From contig OX243828.1 in NCBI GenBank assembly GCA_945859605.1, positions 21,070,757 to 21,134,756 on the forward strand: a stretch of DNA of 64,000 nucleotides, given 5' to 3'. The first letter of the stretch is position 1, and each line of letters begins with the position of its first letter. This document shows, piece by piece, positions 45,701 through 56,941 of this stretch. The DNA is from Lumbricus rubellus (lineage: Eukaryota; Annelida; Clitellata; Crassiclitellata; Lumbricidae). The translations under genes were made by a program, and so were the position numbers. The notes below the pieces were generated by a model that saw only the letters and a program-made list of their open reading frames with translations, made no database searches and was not told the DNA's origin.

Positions 45701-48700
45701 TAACCTTTTTTAGTCATCTGGTGAAAAAAGTTGATGACCTTTTTATTAGTCATCTAGCGAAATTTTTGGGAAAATCATACCATTTCATCCGACCAAAAAG
45801 TTGATAACCTTTTTTTAGTCATTGAAGTCCGAATCCTTGAAAATATACCAAATTATAAGCTTCTTGAAACCAAATGGAGGGAGGCCACGATACATGGGCA
45901 TTTCTAAATGGGGAGGGCATGGCCGGATTGGCCCCCCTGGATCCGCCTCTGATAACTGCAGTGATTTTTCAGTTGAATTTAAAACCTATCATGCTGCAGA
46001 CTTATCCACTTCTATCAGTAGGCCTACCGTTGCCTACTTAAAACAATGTCATGGCGTCATAGAGTTTTCTTTCTAGCATTTTGCTCAGCACAAAATGGCC
46101 ATCATGAATCATGATTCAATTTTGGTTTAGGCTATGTGTTGCAATTTGCACACCAAACAGCGACACAATCATCAATTTTGCATGCCACCTAAAAATGATA
46201 TTGACAATATTTCCTACAAGTGCAAAAAAGAGTAGAGAGCAGTTAAGAATTGTAGAATAATGACTGAGGTCAGACTAATGATCAACGTGAAGTTTACATG
46301 TAGTTATGGAAAAAGACATAACAATGTTGGAAATGATAGAAAGCAAGTTTTGACCTGCATGCGCTGGCTCCCTGAATTTCATTTTTTAATATTTACTCTG
46401 TTACAACCTGCCCCACAACTTCTAGCCCTGCCCCCCCCCTACACCTATCCTACAGGCTACATGTAGATATCGTAGGCGCACCCTATATTGCCCTTTGCAT
46501 AAGAAAGCGAATCAGCAAAATGAAAATCTTATGCCGGTATGACTTGTTTTATGTTCTCAACTTAAATCTGTATCTATTCCTTATTATCGTTCACACACAC
46601 TAACGCCATCTTGTAATATTTGACCGCCATGATTCGAGACGAAAACACAAGTTAACAATCTCTGTGGGCCCCTGGAGGTCGTGGGCCCGTGTGCTTTGCA
46701 CACATGGTAGCTACGCCACTGAGTTGTAGTTTAATACAGTGCTTTTGTCCGCTGCATATTAAAATGTGTGCCGCATCTAGTGTTCAAATGCATGCTGTTC
46801 ATACAGTTCACTTAAGTTGAGAACTGGCTGAGTGAGGGATATCAAATAATTGCTTGTATGTATGTGCACTTGTTATAGCACCCCTTCAAGCTCTCTCTAC
46901 TCAGAGGCACTCCCGAATGCAGAGCGGACACTGCATCGGAGGGGGTGCGGTGGTGTAGTGGTCCAGGTGAGTCGCATCCAGTTCTGCCATACAGGACACA
47001 GGGGAAAATGTACGATTGTGAGAATTATATATTTATCACGGGAATAATTAGATTGTCGTGTGTTCAGATTCTCTTGAAGTAGTGCTAGTTGGGTTTCAAA
47101 ATTGCATTGTATTGTATCTATAAATTTATAAGACACCTCTCACAGTCACACCGATCAGAGGAACTCCCAGAGTGAAAGACTCCGAGAAAAAATGTGATTT
47201 TGAGACAGTGAAAAGATGTTCTTCGAGTTCCAGTTAATAGCAAAGAACGTGTCAATGGAGAGAAATATGGGTATAATTGGGGACCCACCAACTCCAAGGT
47301 CACTAAACAAAAACACACTGAGTTGCATAAATAGTCAATGGCTTAGTTTTGCTGCACATGGTAAACCCATTATCCTGGAAAAAGTGGCCTAACAACTTAC
47401 GACATGAACCTCTCTGCTGACCTTTTATGTAAGCGCTAGAGGTCATTCCTTTTTATTGTTTTTTTTATTGTGTTTGGTGCCTCTGATGCCTGTGTTGATG
47501 CTTGAAGTGGTGCTATATAAATTTGTATTTACTTTAAGAGCCCCCCAGACATGCACAATGAGAGTCACACAAGTCCGATTAAATTTCGAAACAGCAAATC
47601 TTGTAGTCATGTGGAAACACCGAAGATGTGAAATTATATTGCTGCTGTTATTTTGGGTCAACTGTTTTTTAACCTGCTTTATTTCTTGTTCTGTTTAGAC
47701 CATGGAAGGGGAGATTTTTTACTAGATCGGCGCGTGGAAATCGTTTTCAACACCGTTTCGGACCGCGTGGAAGGCTCGGATTTCAGCCGCACGGCAAGAG
47801 GTTTCTTCCATCGCCGAAGAAGTATCTGAGAAGAATGGCTGATCCAGACGAGAATATAAATGTACATATTAGCTGTTTCTTTTACAAGTAATTTTGTGGC
47901 GATAAACGTTTGTTTACTGTTGAACCTACCAGAGCTAGAAAAATATCAGAAGATCAGTTGTTCATAGTTGGGCTGTGTGTGTGTGAGTGTGTGTGTGTGT
48001 GTGTGTGGTTTTAATTTTATTTGTTTACTTATTTTATTTATTGTGTAACCCAAAAAAATGTTATGATTCAGCTTGAGTTAGCTAGACACTATAGGAGCAT
48101 AAGTTTTGTACCTTGTCAATACCGGTATGCTCTACAGTACCTAAATGATGATGAACTACCTACGAGCAAATAGTTAGTTCATCAGTTAGAAAATGTGCTC
48201 AGATAACTAGTGCTTAGTGTAAGATTTCGTTTTGCCTTTTCTGAAGGTTGACCTGTTAAGAGCATGATTTTGATACACCATACTGTTTTCTGAGTGCCTG
48301 TAATGCCTTGTATTATAAAAGAGTGATAGGTTCTTTAGCTGCAAACATGATGTTGGATAACTGGCAGTATTTCTTTATCTCTGTAGATTTCCAAGCCGTC
48401 GAATTCCGTACAAGAGGCAGTGAAGCAGATCATGAGCAACCTCAAAGATGCAGAGATGGTAAGAACGGTCATTTCTCAGTTTTAGTTGTATTGTAAATTG
48501 TATTTTTTGTGATCATTTACAAGACACTTCTCTCTTGCCAAAAGCCTTTTCAGAAGCGCTCCCAGTGTGATCGACCCCAAGAGAAAATGCAAGATTTGAG
48601 ACGAGAGAAAGATGATGAAAGAAAGGCAGAGTGAACTGATGGTGCAATGCATTACATAGAAAGGGACATATATGCAAGTGTAGCATCTAGATTTAAACCA

Positions 48701-51627
48701 TGTCATCCCTGACGCCGCGAACAGCAGTCAAACCGATCAGAGGATCTAAGAGGACGTAGCGAACTGGCAGAGAGGGGAGGAAGCATGAGATCACAAAGAT
48801 TCTTCGGAGCAAGACGCAATTGAGACTTGGGAACCAAAACGAAAGCTGTGACTTGTGTACGGGCAGCGAGAGGGAACCAGTGAAGTTGTTCAGTCATGAA
48901 TGTAGAGATTGATGAAACCCAATTGAGCCTTAAGAACCAGAGCAAGAACTTTGACTTGTATACTGGCAGAGAGAGAGGAGCCAGTGAAGTTGTTCAGTCA
49001 TGAATGTAGATATATGGGAGAATCGAGGAAGACGGGCTATCGGTCTAGCAGCAGCATTGAGTACAGATTGTAGATGAGATAGACGATTCTTAGGAAGGCC
49101 CACTTGGATGGAATCTAGTTCTCACCATCAATGCACAGGATTCAGATCACGTGCGAGATCAGAACTGAGTTCAGCAACTTCATTCAAATGTCTCTTCAAC
49201 ATATCAGGTTGGGCGGTGTATTGTCATATGGCGTCATAGCTACAACTCATTTCGCTACTCATTAAAACCGACCAACAATAATATAATCGATCTTATCTTG
49301 AACTCTCCTCAAGTCGCCCGACCGGCGCCTATATATCATTCTCAGGATAACACAGTACATTATATATGATGTATATATGATCCCAAAATAGTACAACAGG
49401 TGCTTTGCACGGTTGAATAGTTCGTGTAGTGCGTAGAGAGTTCCAGAGTCCGCTACTAAACGAGCTCATTGGTTATCTAGACTTATCCCTTATACTTCTC
49501 ACCGACTTAAGTGCTTGAGAAGCCAAAGTATGGCAGAGTATGGGCTTGGTTAAGTGGCAGTTATTAGAACAAGAGAGTCCTTTGAAGTACTGTTGTTGTT
49601 TTTGTACATCGTTTATTATTATTATTATGGAACTTTTCTAGCATGTTTGTGCACAAGTCATCAACATAAAAATGATCAAACTTACCAACACCAGGCTGTG
49701 ATCAAGTAATTTTTGCAGAAGATCTATCCAATATCCTAAGTCTGATGTTCGTAAGAGCATATTGATTTGTACGTGTTTGAAAACTGCGTGCGTTGAAACA
49801 CTACACAATAAAATAATGACAAATTTTGATCCAAGAGCATTTCTATTGCTGTCGCTAGAAGGGCAATCCAAATGGGTTAGAATTCCACTGAAGCCTGGAT
49901 GACTCTGTCATATATAGTCAAGGGGGCAGTTCAACACAGTGTAACATGCAACTTTGTGATCATTTAAGTAGGGCTGTTGTTCGATTAAAAATTTTAATCG
50001 AAATTAATCGCGCGATTAATTTTTTTAATCGCAATTAACGCCAAATTAATCGCAATACATTTCCGTCAAATATGTTAATTTTTACTATTTTCTAAGGACC
50101 CCTGAAGCATATAATTTTAATGACTGAATGCATTCTTTCTATTGCACACATATTCAAACACCTTAGACCTATTTAGTCTGCATTTAGTTTATTGAACAGT
50201 TTTGTATAACAGACAGAATTGAACTGAAACACTGTTCAAATCAGTCCAAACCTCGAAATCCCGTTATTTTTTCATTTGAGCCACCTTTAATTAAAATGAT
50301 ATAGAACCTCAAATGAAAATTAAACAACCGTTTTCTGACTATCAAAATTAATTATTTATTCAGCCAATTGTATATGCAGACCAGTTTATTTACATTGGTC
50401 GGTTCAAGGTATGCTCTTATTAATTAGCAACAGTAGGCTTAGGTCTACTAGATCTAGCATATATAATAGAACATCATTATTTAGTCACAATTTTTCACAA
50501 GAGGTTGCAGTTCTTGCCAAACCTCGTCTCACGTGTCCTTCTGCAAACATTTATCATTTGAAACGTGCATGGATCCAATGGTCTTGCCATCTCTTGGAGT
50601 TCAACCAATATAGTCTGACGGGGTGAGGAAACAACCTTAGTGCACGATGCGATGCGGCCGATGTCATCGTTAGCGTTTAACGCGTGTTAGGCGATAATTG
50701 AGCAAAGAATTGCTACGATAATAGCCAACTCAAATTCTTTTTTTGAATATTTGCCAAAGAATGTATCACTAGTTTTAAGTATAATTAAGCCTTCCGTTTA
50801 AATCGAGTTTTTCTGGCTCTGATTCCATTTTAATCAGATCTAATTAACGCGTGCGATTAATGCGTTAAAATTTTTAATCGCAAATTTTTTTAACGCGTTA
50901 ATCGCACGCGTTAACGCGATTAAATCAACAGCCCTACATTTAAGACATCATTTGAATGCATGTGCAAAGAAACTAAACAGTGCAGTGCAAGGCGAACAGC
51001 ATCAAGCATCCTTTACCCTAGAGGCTTAGACCTGGGGTTCCCAACCCGTGGCCCGCAAGCCAGATGTCTCAAGACTTTTCTCTTTCCAGGAGTTCTTCGC
51101 ACTGGGAGCGCCTCTGATTAGTTTGTGCTGTGAGAGGCGCTTTACAAATCCAAAAATAGTATAGTATAGTATAGAAGTGGCCAGCCAGGCCTAAGAAACA
51201 TAATTATAAACAGTTAAATCTGTGAGGACATGCTTTAATTGCGTATTAAAGAGATCAAATATAGGAGTTTGATTGAGGTCTGGTGAAAGAGTATTTGAAT
51301 GCATTGGGCAAAAGCATTTAATAGAAAATGACATTAGTGAATGAATGAATGACTTAGATGAAAGAGATTTCGTGGTTTCGCTTAAGTTAATTTTCGAGTC
51401 ATTGTTCTTTTCCGTAGGCTGATCCTGAGGCTGATGCAGCGCTTTTTGATACGCTATCCCGCGGCGAAAAGAAGCAAGTGATTGAAATACAGCAGATGAC
51501 GGGGATACAGTGCGTCACAGCGATTGTCACGGCGCTGCGGACATTGTGGGAGTTTGAGCCAAAAGTTGTCCGGACTCTTGGAAACCTGGAACCAGAGGAA
51601 ATTCAACAACTGGGGGATGACGGCTGA
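36147..51627 (+). CDS. Large RS/RD/RGG-rich protein of unknown identity (5 exons)
   Basis: I do not recognise this protein. Exons 36147-36791, 40741-44870, 47699-47861, 48387-48458 and 51418-51627 join in one frame of 5,220 nt (about 1,739 aa), with phases 0, 2, 0, 0. Residues 1-215 have a possible helix VDPALLERVKDIFSDIRTF. Residues ~216-1170 are charged and Ser-rich, with a coiled coil near 745-775 (ENLKAQLENEYSENQSLKQQ). A three-copy repeat lies near 900-960 (NSSQKVTN-K/Q-KT). PRKRFKF near 1158 could be a nuclear import signal. An RGG box (GGGGGFGRRGRGRGRR) is near 1172-1190. RD/RE/RY-rich stretches follow, then an acidic block near 1480-1566 and a basic patch FLPSPKKYLRRM. The last 69 residues look like a folded helical domain (LFDTLSRGEKKQVIEIQQ ... 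ALRTLWEFEP). The composition suggests a nuclear, RNA-associated role; that is inference. It is divergent from SRRM1. Confidence is high that the gene is real, low on function. Confidence 0.85.
37485..38504. mobile_element. 1.02-kb near-perfect inverted repeat (foldback element)
   Basis: Two arms of about 480 bp (roughly 37485-37970 and 38030-38504) are reverse complements with few differences; the loop is about 60 bp. Ends: GGGTGATTCCGTGTCAATTC and GACATGGAATCACCC. ATGA flanks both ends (37481-37484, 38505-38508), a weak target duplication. It has no protein-coding content. It lies in intron 1 of the unknown gene. Confidence 0.9.
39399..39592 (-). mobile_element. tRNA-derived SINE, reverse copy (diverged)
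   Basis: Tail module TTATAGCGCCTTCAAGAA at low coordinates and GTGGATTCGAACC (box B) at about 39519-39531; part of the middle is lost. Confidence 0.75.
40741..44870 (+). CDS. Unknown RS/RGG protein, exon 2 (4.1 kb)
   Basis: 4,130 nt, from TTTCAG|GCTGAAGCAACG to CCAG|gtagga. It is far longer than a chance frame, and its composition (Arg, Ser, Asp, Glu, Lys) is biased across its whole length. Overlapping long frames (43376-44509 + and 43706-44467 -) are shadows of its repeated charged codons. Confidence 0.9.
45018..45212 (+). mobile_element. hAT-type MITE, family A, copy 2
   Basis: 195 bp, CTGGGCTTTTTTTAA to CAGCCCTG; flanks TTACTCTG and TCACTCTG (7 of 8). In intron 2 of the unknown gene. Confidence 0.85.
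45385..46721. mobile_element. hAT-like element, 1,337 bp, with a nested MITE
   Basis: Ends CAGTGGCGTAGCTAGC and TAGCTACGCCACTG; perfect 8-bp target duplication AGTTGTAG (45377-45384 and 46722-46729). GGGCCCGTGTG occurs subterminally at both ends. No transposase. It encloses the element at 45609-45951. Confidence 0.9.
45609..45951. mobile_element. hAT-type MITE, 343 bp, nested
   Basis: Ends CAAGGGCGGATACAG and TGGATCCGCCTCTG; perfect 8-bp target duplication ATAACTGC (45601-45608 and 45952-45959). Inside are four GTTGATAACCTTTTTTAGTC-like phrases. Confidence 0.85.
46853..46962. mobile_element. Rearranged SINE: reverse body joined to a forward head
   Basis: 46853-46940 is the reverse-oriented SINE tail and body (CTTGTTATAGCACCCCTTCA ... 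CACTGCATCGGA). At 46941 it switches to a forward SINE head (GGGGTGCGGTGGTGTAGTGG). Confidence 0.65.
47110..47330 (-). repeat. LINE 3'-end fragment
   Basis: ATAAATTTATAAGACACCTC and GATCAGAGGAACTCCCAG parallel the LINE tail at 48510-48580. Confidence 0.5.
47699..47861 (+). CDS. Unknown RS/RGG protein, exon 3
   Basis: 163 nt; acceptor tctgtttag, donor AAT|gtacat. AG+A completes Arg; then PWKGRFFTRSARGNRFQHRF, GRLGFQPHGKRFLPSPKK and YLRRMADPDENIN. Confidence 0.82.
48387..48458 (+). CDS. Unknown RS/RGG protein, exon 4
   Basis: 72 nt, 24 residues: ISKPSNSVQEAVKQIMSNLK then DAEM. Acceptor tctctgtag, donor ATG|gtaaga; phase 0 on both sides, so skipping it would keep the frame. Confidence 0.82.
48500..49140 (-). 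pseudogene. LINE remnant with reverse transcriptase C-terminus
   Basis: The reverse strand reads LHWFPLAARTQVTAFVLVPK, then LAPKNLCDLMLPPLSAS and LRSSDRFDC, matching the LHWLPV-x-x-R ... L-A-P-x-Y-L-x-D-L ... LRSSD pattern at the end of CR1/L2-type ORF2 proteins. A ~100-bp segment is duplicated (48820-48910 and 48905-49000). 5'-truncated, with stops. It lies in intron 4 of the unknown gene. Confidence 0.65.
49969..50936. mobile_element. hAT-like element, 968 bp, AT-rich
   Basis: Ends TAGGGCTGTTGTTCGATT and AATCAACAGCCCTA; perfect 8-bp target duplication CATTTAAG (49961-49968 and 50937-50944). Subterminal AATCG/ACGCG-rich palindromes at both ends. No transposase frame. A related left end is at 1659. 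Confidence 0.9.
51035..51175. repeat. hAT end fragment and LINE/SINE tail
   Basis: GGGGTTCCCAACCCGTGGCC resembles the end of the 30741 MITE, without a partner. It is followed by CTGTGAGAGGCGCTTTACAA and a (GTATA)n tail. Confidence 0.45.
51418..51627 (+). CDS. Unknown RS/RGG protein, exon 5 (terminal helical domain)
   Basis: 210 nt including TGA at 51625-51627. Encodes ADPEADAALFDTLSRGEKKQ, then VIEIQQMTGIQCVTAIVTAL and RTLWEFEPKVVRTLGNLEPE. Amphipathic helices with few charged repeats make this the best query for a domain search. Confidence 0.87.
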   Translation, partial: ADPEADAALFDTLSRGEKKQVIEIQQMTGIQCVTAIVTALRTLWEFEPKVVRTLGNLEPEEIQQLGDDG

Positions 51628-51744
51628 TTGTAGAAGCTGTATTAGGGGCCTGTCCATATATTACGTGTGAATGGAGGGGAGGGTCACAGGATTTTGGTGA
51701 TTTGTGTAGGGGTGGGGGTTTCTCGGCAAAATGTAAGCACGCAA

Positions 51745-51750
51745 AATAAA
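51745..51750 (+). terminator. Candidate polyadenylation signal for the unknown gene
   Basis: AATAAA about 118 nt after the stop codon at 51627. Confidence 0.5.
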
Positions 51751-52849
51751 TGTCTAATTATGATGGGGTTTACATTAGCCTCTTTATCACTGTGTATTAT
51801 CCTATAGTCGTCCGATGGCATTTGACTACATTAAAATATATTCTGTTCAGATCTAAACAGTAAACCATAACAGTTTAATAATTTTAGCTAGCACATATGA
51901 TGTTTAACAAAAATTAATAGTAGCCTCTAGATGCTAAAATACACGTTTCATAGATAACTTGGCTAATAGCCTTTCTAAAGTGGGGAGCGGGGTAGAGAAG
52001 CTTATTTGTACATACGCATATATGAGGGAGCGGTCGAAGATGCGATTTTGTTTTCCTCGTATATGGATGGCCCCTAATGAGAAGAGCTTTTTGTTGTCCC
52101 CATGATTGCTATTCTTGAACTGAACAAAAATTATTGTATGACTTTATTGACTGTCAGTTTATCAGAAAGACAAGTTAAATATAACTGATAAGTATCGTAT
52201 AATTTGGCTGCTTTTCATTTTACATAAATTGTTTGTATTACTTGATGGAGTGGTACTAAAATTGACTGAGAAACTGTGTGCAGCGCGTCGTTTAAGTCTT
52301 GAGAGTCAGTGAATGAAGTTTAACAGACTACTTTGTGTGTACAGATCTTCAACGTGCGTTTGAAGCAAATTGGGGCAAAGCTCTCCAACAGTTTTTGTGT
52401 ATTCTGAATGCTCTTGTATTTACTCACAGAGAAGCTTGACATTGCTTGACGTATGAACTTTGACCTGCCATTAACATTTTTGTTTGTATCTTACAAATGC
52501 GTATGATGTTATTAATGAAATTTTTTCAGAAGTCAAAACATCGGGTGAAAGAGATTCTTCGTTGTTATGTAACGTAAATCATCAAAATTTCTCAGTGGCG
52601 CTCAAAAGTGGTGTCATGAATAACAGCTTATTACAAGTGCTATATCATAAATAGCTCCCAGGTCAGAATTCTGGGGTCAAGTTGAGGAGACAGCATGAGG
52701 CTTTGGTGGCATGTAGTGATGATGGTTGTCTTGTGGTGTCATTGGAAGAGTAAATTAAATTCTTTTGGCCTTGATATGATACAGGCTGAAGTGCTTGTCC
52801 CTTGCTCACAGACCTCCACAAGGCAATGCCAAGCTTTCTCAGTTGCGGA

Positions 52850-53000
52850 CCGTGCCACCTCCAATGGGCTTCTAATGGCACCTTGCCTTATGCCAGGCAT
52901 CACCATGTTCTATTCTAGTCTTAAGACTCCTGTTTTGCTGGGGTTGGGTCAGGAGTGCTTCTGAGTAGATAGTCTTGAAGAAGCGCTATATAAATGTTCC
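52850..53000 (+). repeat. LINE/SINE 3' module
   Basis: GAGTGCTTCTGAGTAGATAG then GAAGCGCTATATAAATGTTC. A second such tail is at about 54455-54510 (GAGCGGCGCTATATAAATGT). Confidence 0.55.
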
Positions 53001-54534
53001 TAATCAGTAACAGGTATTCCAAACAGATTGGCAAGCCGTTTACAGATGAAATACCTGACAAGAAAATATCGTTATTCTTTTAAACACAAAGTTTTTGCAG
53101 AGTGAAAGGCAAGTGCCACCGATTTGCTGAAGTTCTTTGGTTCCTGGCCAAGTTTCTTTTTACAGTTTCTCACTCAACTTTGCTGACTAGTTTCATATTT
53201 CACTGCTAAATGGCTTATTGTACGTTTCCTTTACAATTAGAAATTGTGTTTATGGTAGTTCTTGGTGCTGTGTAACTCCGAGGAACCGAAGGGGCAGTGT
53301 TTGATCTAGTCCCCTGTTTTCGTGGGGGAATTCAGATTTTGGGGGGTGGCACCAACGGCCATTCATGTGGACGGCATCCGCTGTGGCAGACAGTTGCAAC
53401 CCTTTTTGTCTGGTAAATTTTTGTATGACTTTTAGTCTTTATGTTACAAATTTAAATAAAATTAATATGCATTTCTCGGTAGTAAATTCTGATCTTTCCT
53501 TTTATAGTTTATTGTTTATTTCTTTTTCTTATTTGTTGATTACACTATTAGTTGATAACACTTTTATCATATAAAAGTAAGACCGTACAATCGTACATGT
53601 AGTGCAATATAGATAACAAAAGCAGCTATGAAATTTTCTGGGGATCCCATTCCTCGGAGAGGGGGTTCTCTTTCCCCCCCCCCCCCCCCATGGAAATGCC
53701 TAGACTAAACACTGCTAAACGTACAAAGGTACAAAACCATTGGATATTCGTTTGATGTTGTCATTGATGAGATGTATAAAGTGCAAGATTATCTCAGTTA
53801 TTACTAAGTGCTTGTTTCTGGTTTAATTTTATTCCATGCTAATGTTTGACTGAATTAGAACAGCTGATTTACTGTTCAGTTACGAGTGGCATCATATTTT
53901 TAAAATGAAATTGTCCTGGGTCAGAATGCTGGTTTTGTATTGGGTCAATGGTAAGGGGCGATCACAAAATGGAAATTGGGTAGTCAATATGTGACAGATT
54001 CAGGCAAGGAAGGATATGCCCATTGCCCATATTATAAGAATTGTAGAAAATATCAGAAAAAGTCAAATGTGGATTTATGTGAACTTGAGATGCGAAATAA
54101 TGACTTTTCTATGACATTCTAAAATCTACTAGGGGGTTGAACCCTACAATCCTCCAGCACTTGTCACCCTGCCCATCATGAACGTCTGTATCGAAGTTGC
54201 AGATAAGCTAAGAACATTCTTTAAATGGATCAGTTGCTATCCGCATTTGGTGTACACTGTACAGACATGGTAATAAACATGATATTAAAGTGAGTTGATC
54301 AAGACAGTTGAATATATTCTAAAAATACACACATGTATGCAGTTTGTGCAATAAGCGGTATAGGCAGTTTTTAACTCGGTTGAACCTGATTGCAGTTCGC
54401 TTTCTGGCTGCAACTACATATACTATACTATTTGTTAGGGGAAGTGCTAACTAGGGTCGGGAGCGCTACTGAATCTGTGAGCGGCGCTATATAAATGTTC
54501 AATTACAATTACATTGAAGCACTCCATCCTGTAG

Positions 54535-54745
54535 CACAGTGATGTCCAAACTTTTTGGCACTGCAAGCCACCAAATAACTTTTTTTGAAGCAGAGGGCCG
54601 CACTGGTGAACTCAAAGGCAACAACTATGATCAAAAATGTAAATTGTTTAAGCTGTATCGAAATTTACTATGAAATAATCATCAGGGATGCATCATGGGA
54701 ATTTGATTTTGTATTCACATTGTCAAATAGCACAACAACTTAGGC
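54535..54745 (+). mobile_element. hAT left-end fragment
   Basis: CAGTGATGTCCAAACTTTTT followed by GAGGGCCGCACTGG is a common hAT terminal layout. No right end (GTTTGGACATCACTG) was found, so the copy is broken. Confidence 0.5.
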
Positions 54746-54748
54746 CTA

Positions 54749-54942
54749 CAAGGGCTTTTTTAACGTGCAGTTGTACACAAAATGTGCAGTTCTAAATGGA
54801 TTTGTGCAGTTGTAGAAGCACTCCTGTACAGTTAAAACTAGCAAACAGGTCATTGTCCTCAGATTTTAAGTAATTTACCATGAAGGATGGGAAAGAAAAG
54901 AAGGGGTTGTGCAGTTCTAAAAATTACTTTAAAACAGCCCAG
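54749..54942 (+). mobile_element. hAT-type MITE, family A, copy 3
   Basis: 194 bp, CAAGGGCTTTTTTAACGTGC to CAGCCCAG. Flanks do not match cleanly (TAGGCCTA against CAACTTAC), so the target site is altered. Confidence 0.8.
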
Positions 54943-55655
54943 CAACTTACAGCAATTAGTTGGTCTTCTGTCTGTTTTTCTTAATTTTCATTTTTTTTTA
55001 AAATTTCACTAGCTTAGGCGGGCCACTCGACTGCTAGGCGCTCAAATTCCAATACACCGCACCCATTAGGCCTATAATGTCATCGACCCGCCGAGCAGTT
55101 CTGGCGGTTATTCGATCTGGAACTAAACTTGCGTAGGCCTGTAGTAGGCTTACCTCCCTCACCGATTTAGATTCCGGTGAGCGCCAATGCGTCATAGTTC
55201 CCACGCCATGGCCTTTGAAGATAACCTGAAATTAATAGATAGACCAATGAAGGGAGAGAGAAGAATATGACTTAATTCGCAGCAATCACGGTCCGTGATT
55301 CACGCAGACACGCACCATTAATTAAAGGCTATAAAGTTATAGAAGGGCTGATCCGTTAACTATCGTATACCTGAAGAGCTAGTATTTACACTGTTTTTGT
55401 TAAGTATCTATTTGCCACGCAGGCCTACATAATAGAAACACGTCAATGCTGAACCGGCAGCGCCCACTCTTGTAGGCTACCATGGGCGTCGTGTTACACA
55501 TTCCGGACTTTAGTCGGAGATAATTAGCCTAATTATTTATTCGTAATAGTATCCTACGCATTCTGCGTCTTGCGCAGTTTTGGGCCTAACAGAATGCCGT
55601 CTCCATCAAGTAGCTTAGCGTCACAGTCTGCTAGGAAAGTAAGTAAGATATTTAT

Positions 55656-56259
55656 GTCCCATCTGACCAAAACCAGGCGTAAGTCGCTACACACGCTTCT
55701 GAGATAATGACCGAAATGTGGAAAAACCTAATTTTTTATTTTTAATTTTTTACAGAAAATAATAAATAAATATGTTTCATACACATTAAAAGTAAAAAAT
55801 TTCAAAAAATATGATTTTTAATGATATTTTTTGATAATTTTGTGGTTTTATTGTTCAAATAATTCAACGAATTTTTTCCGCCATTTTCCACTTTCCCGCC
55901 ATTGGTAGCCATATTCGGCATGTGGCTAATATAATAAATTAGGCATCAATGAAAAGCCCAGACTTCCCTCTAGCCTCTTATGCAATCTGTTTTTTTTTGC
56001 AAATTTTATTTAATTGTGAACATGGTTCTAAACTTCTAAAGAATTTTGCATTCCAAAGTTATAGAAAACTTTCAATGCATTTTTCTCAGAATTGTAATTT
56101 GAACGGTCGAACCACATTTTTACACGTAACTTTGGACAGAAACATGGCAGAGCAATAAGATTTGTATCTTTTTAAAGAAGAGACTTTATTCTTTTAGAAG
56201 ATATATGACACTCATATTGTTCAAAATCCGACTTATGCCTGGTTTTGGTCAGATGGGTC
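55656..56259. mobile_element. MITE with 30-bp inverted repeats, 604 bp
   Basis: Left GTCCCATCTGACCAAAACCA and right TGGTTTTGGTCAGATGGGTC match over about 30 bp; perfect 8-bp target duplication ATATTTAT (55648-55655 and 56260-56267). The AT-rich middle is non-coding. Superfamily open: hAT, P or Merlin. Confidence 0.85.
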
Positions 56260-56444
56260 ATATTTATAGGCCTATCTGACGCGCGCGCACGAGTTAGATT
56301 GCACATAACAGTAGGCCTAACAATGATATAATATCAATATTATTGGACATCAGAGATCACAATAGTGACGTCATAAGTAGCGTTGACTCTAGCACGATCA
56401 TATTCTGTTTTCTGTATGAGCCAACGAGTCAACGACCTCGCTCG

Positions 56445-56822
56445 CAGGGATGCCACTCATAGCTTTTCCCACCTAAATCAAGGTTTTTCGGTCTTGTCTA
56501 GGTTTCTATTTTTCTCAGGATTTAGCTTTTTTTCTTACGATGATTTTTCCGACTTTTTTTTATAAATTTACAAAAAAGTGAAAATGTCAAAAAGTGAAAT
56601 TTTGACAAAACATTGTAAATTGTAAAAAAGTTCATCATAAATTTTATCGAGAAGGAAGATAGCAAATTTTAATCATTATATGACTAAAAATAATATGGTC
56701 GTCAGAAATTTCAAGCCGGAAAAATGAAAAAATCTATGTAATTTCAGCGAAATTGCTTTCTAGCCTTTTCTGGCCTTTTTTGACCGAATCTGACCTTTTA
56801 AAAGTTCAGAGTGGCATCCCTG
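56445..56822. mobile_element. hAT-type MITE, 378 bp
   Basis: Ends CAGGGATGCCACTC and GAGTGGCATCCCTG are perfect 14-bp inverted repeats. The flanks do not give a clear 8-bp duplication. Confidence 0.7.
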
Positions 56823-56829
56823 GCTCTGC

Positions 56830-56941
56830 TCTGCTAGCAGGACGATATCGACGACACGCCCTGTGTGAAAGGTGTTCGTCGTCTACCTGTTTCCAGTTCG
56901 CTGTGTCGACGATTCGTAGCCAAAGGAAGTTTACGGACAGG
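56830..56941 (+). other. Possible orphan 5' exon
   Basis: A GC-richer, CG-containing segment ending GGACAG|gtaaga (donor at 56942). It could be a 5' UTR exon of a gene that continues beyond the window. No TATA box or downstream exon was found. Confidence 0.25.
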
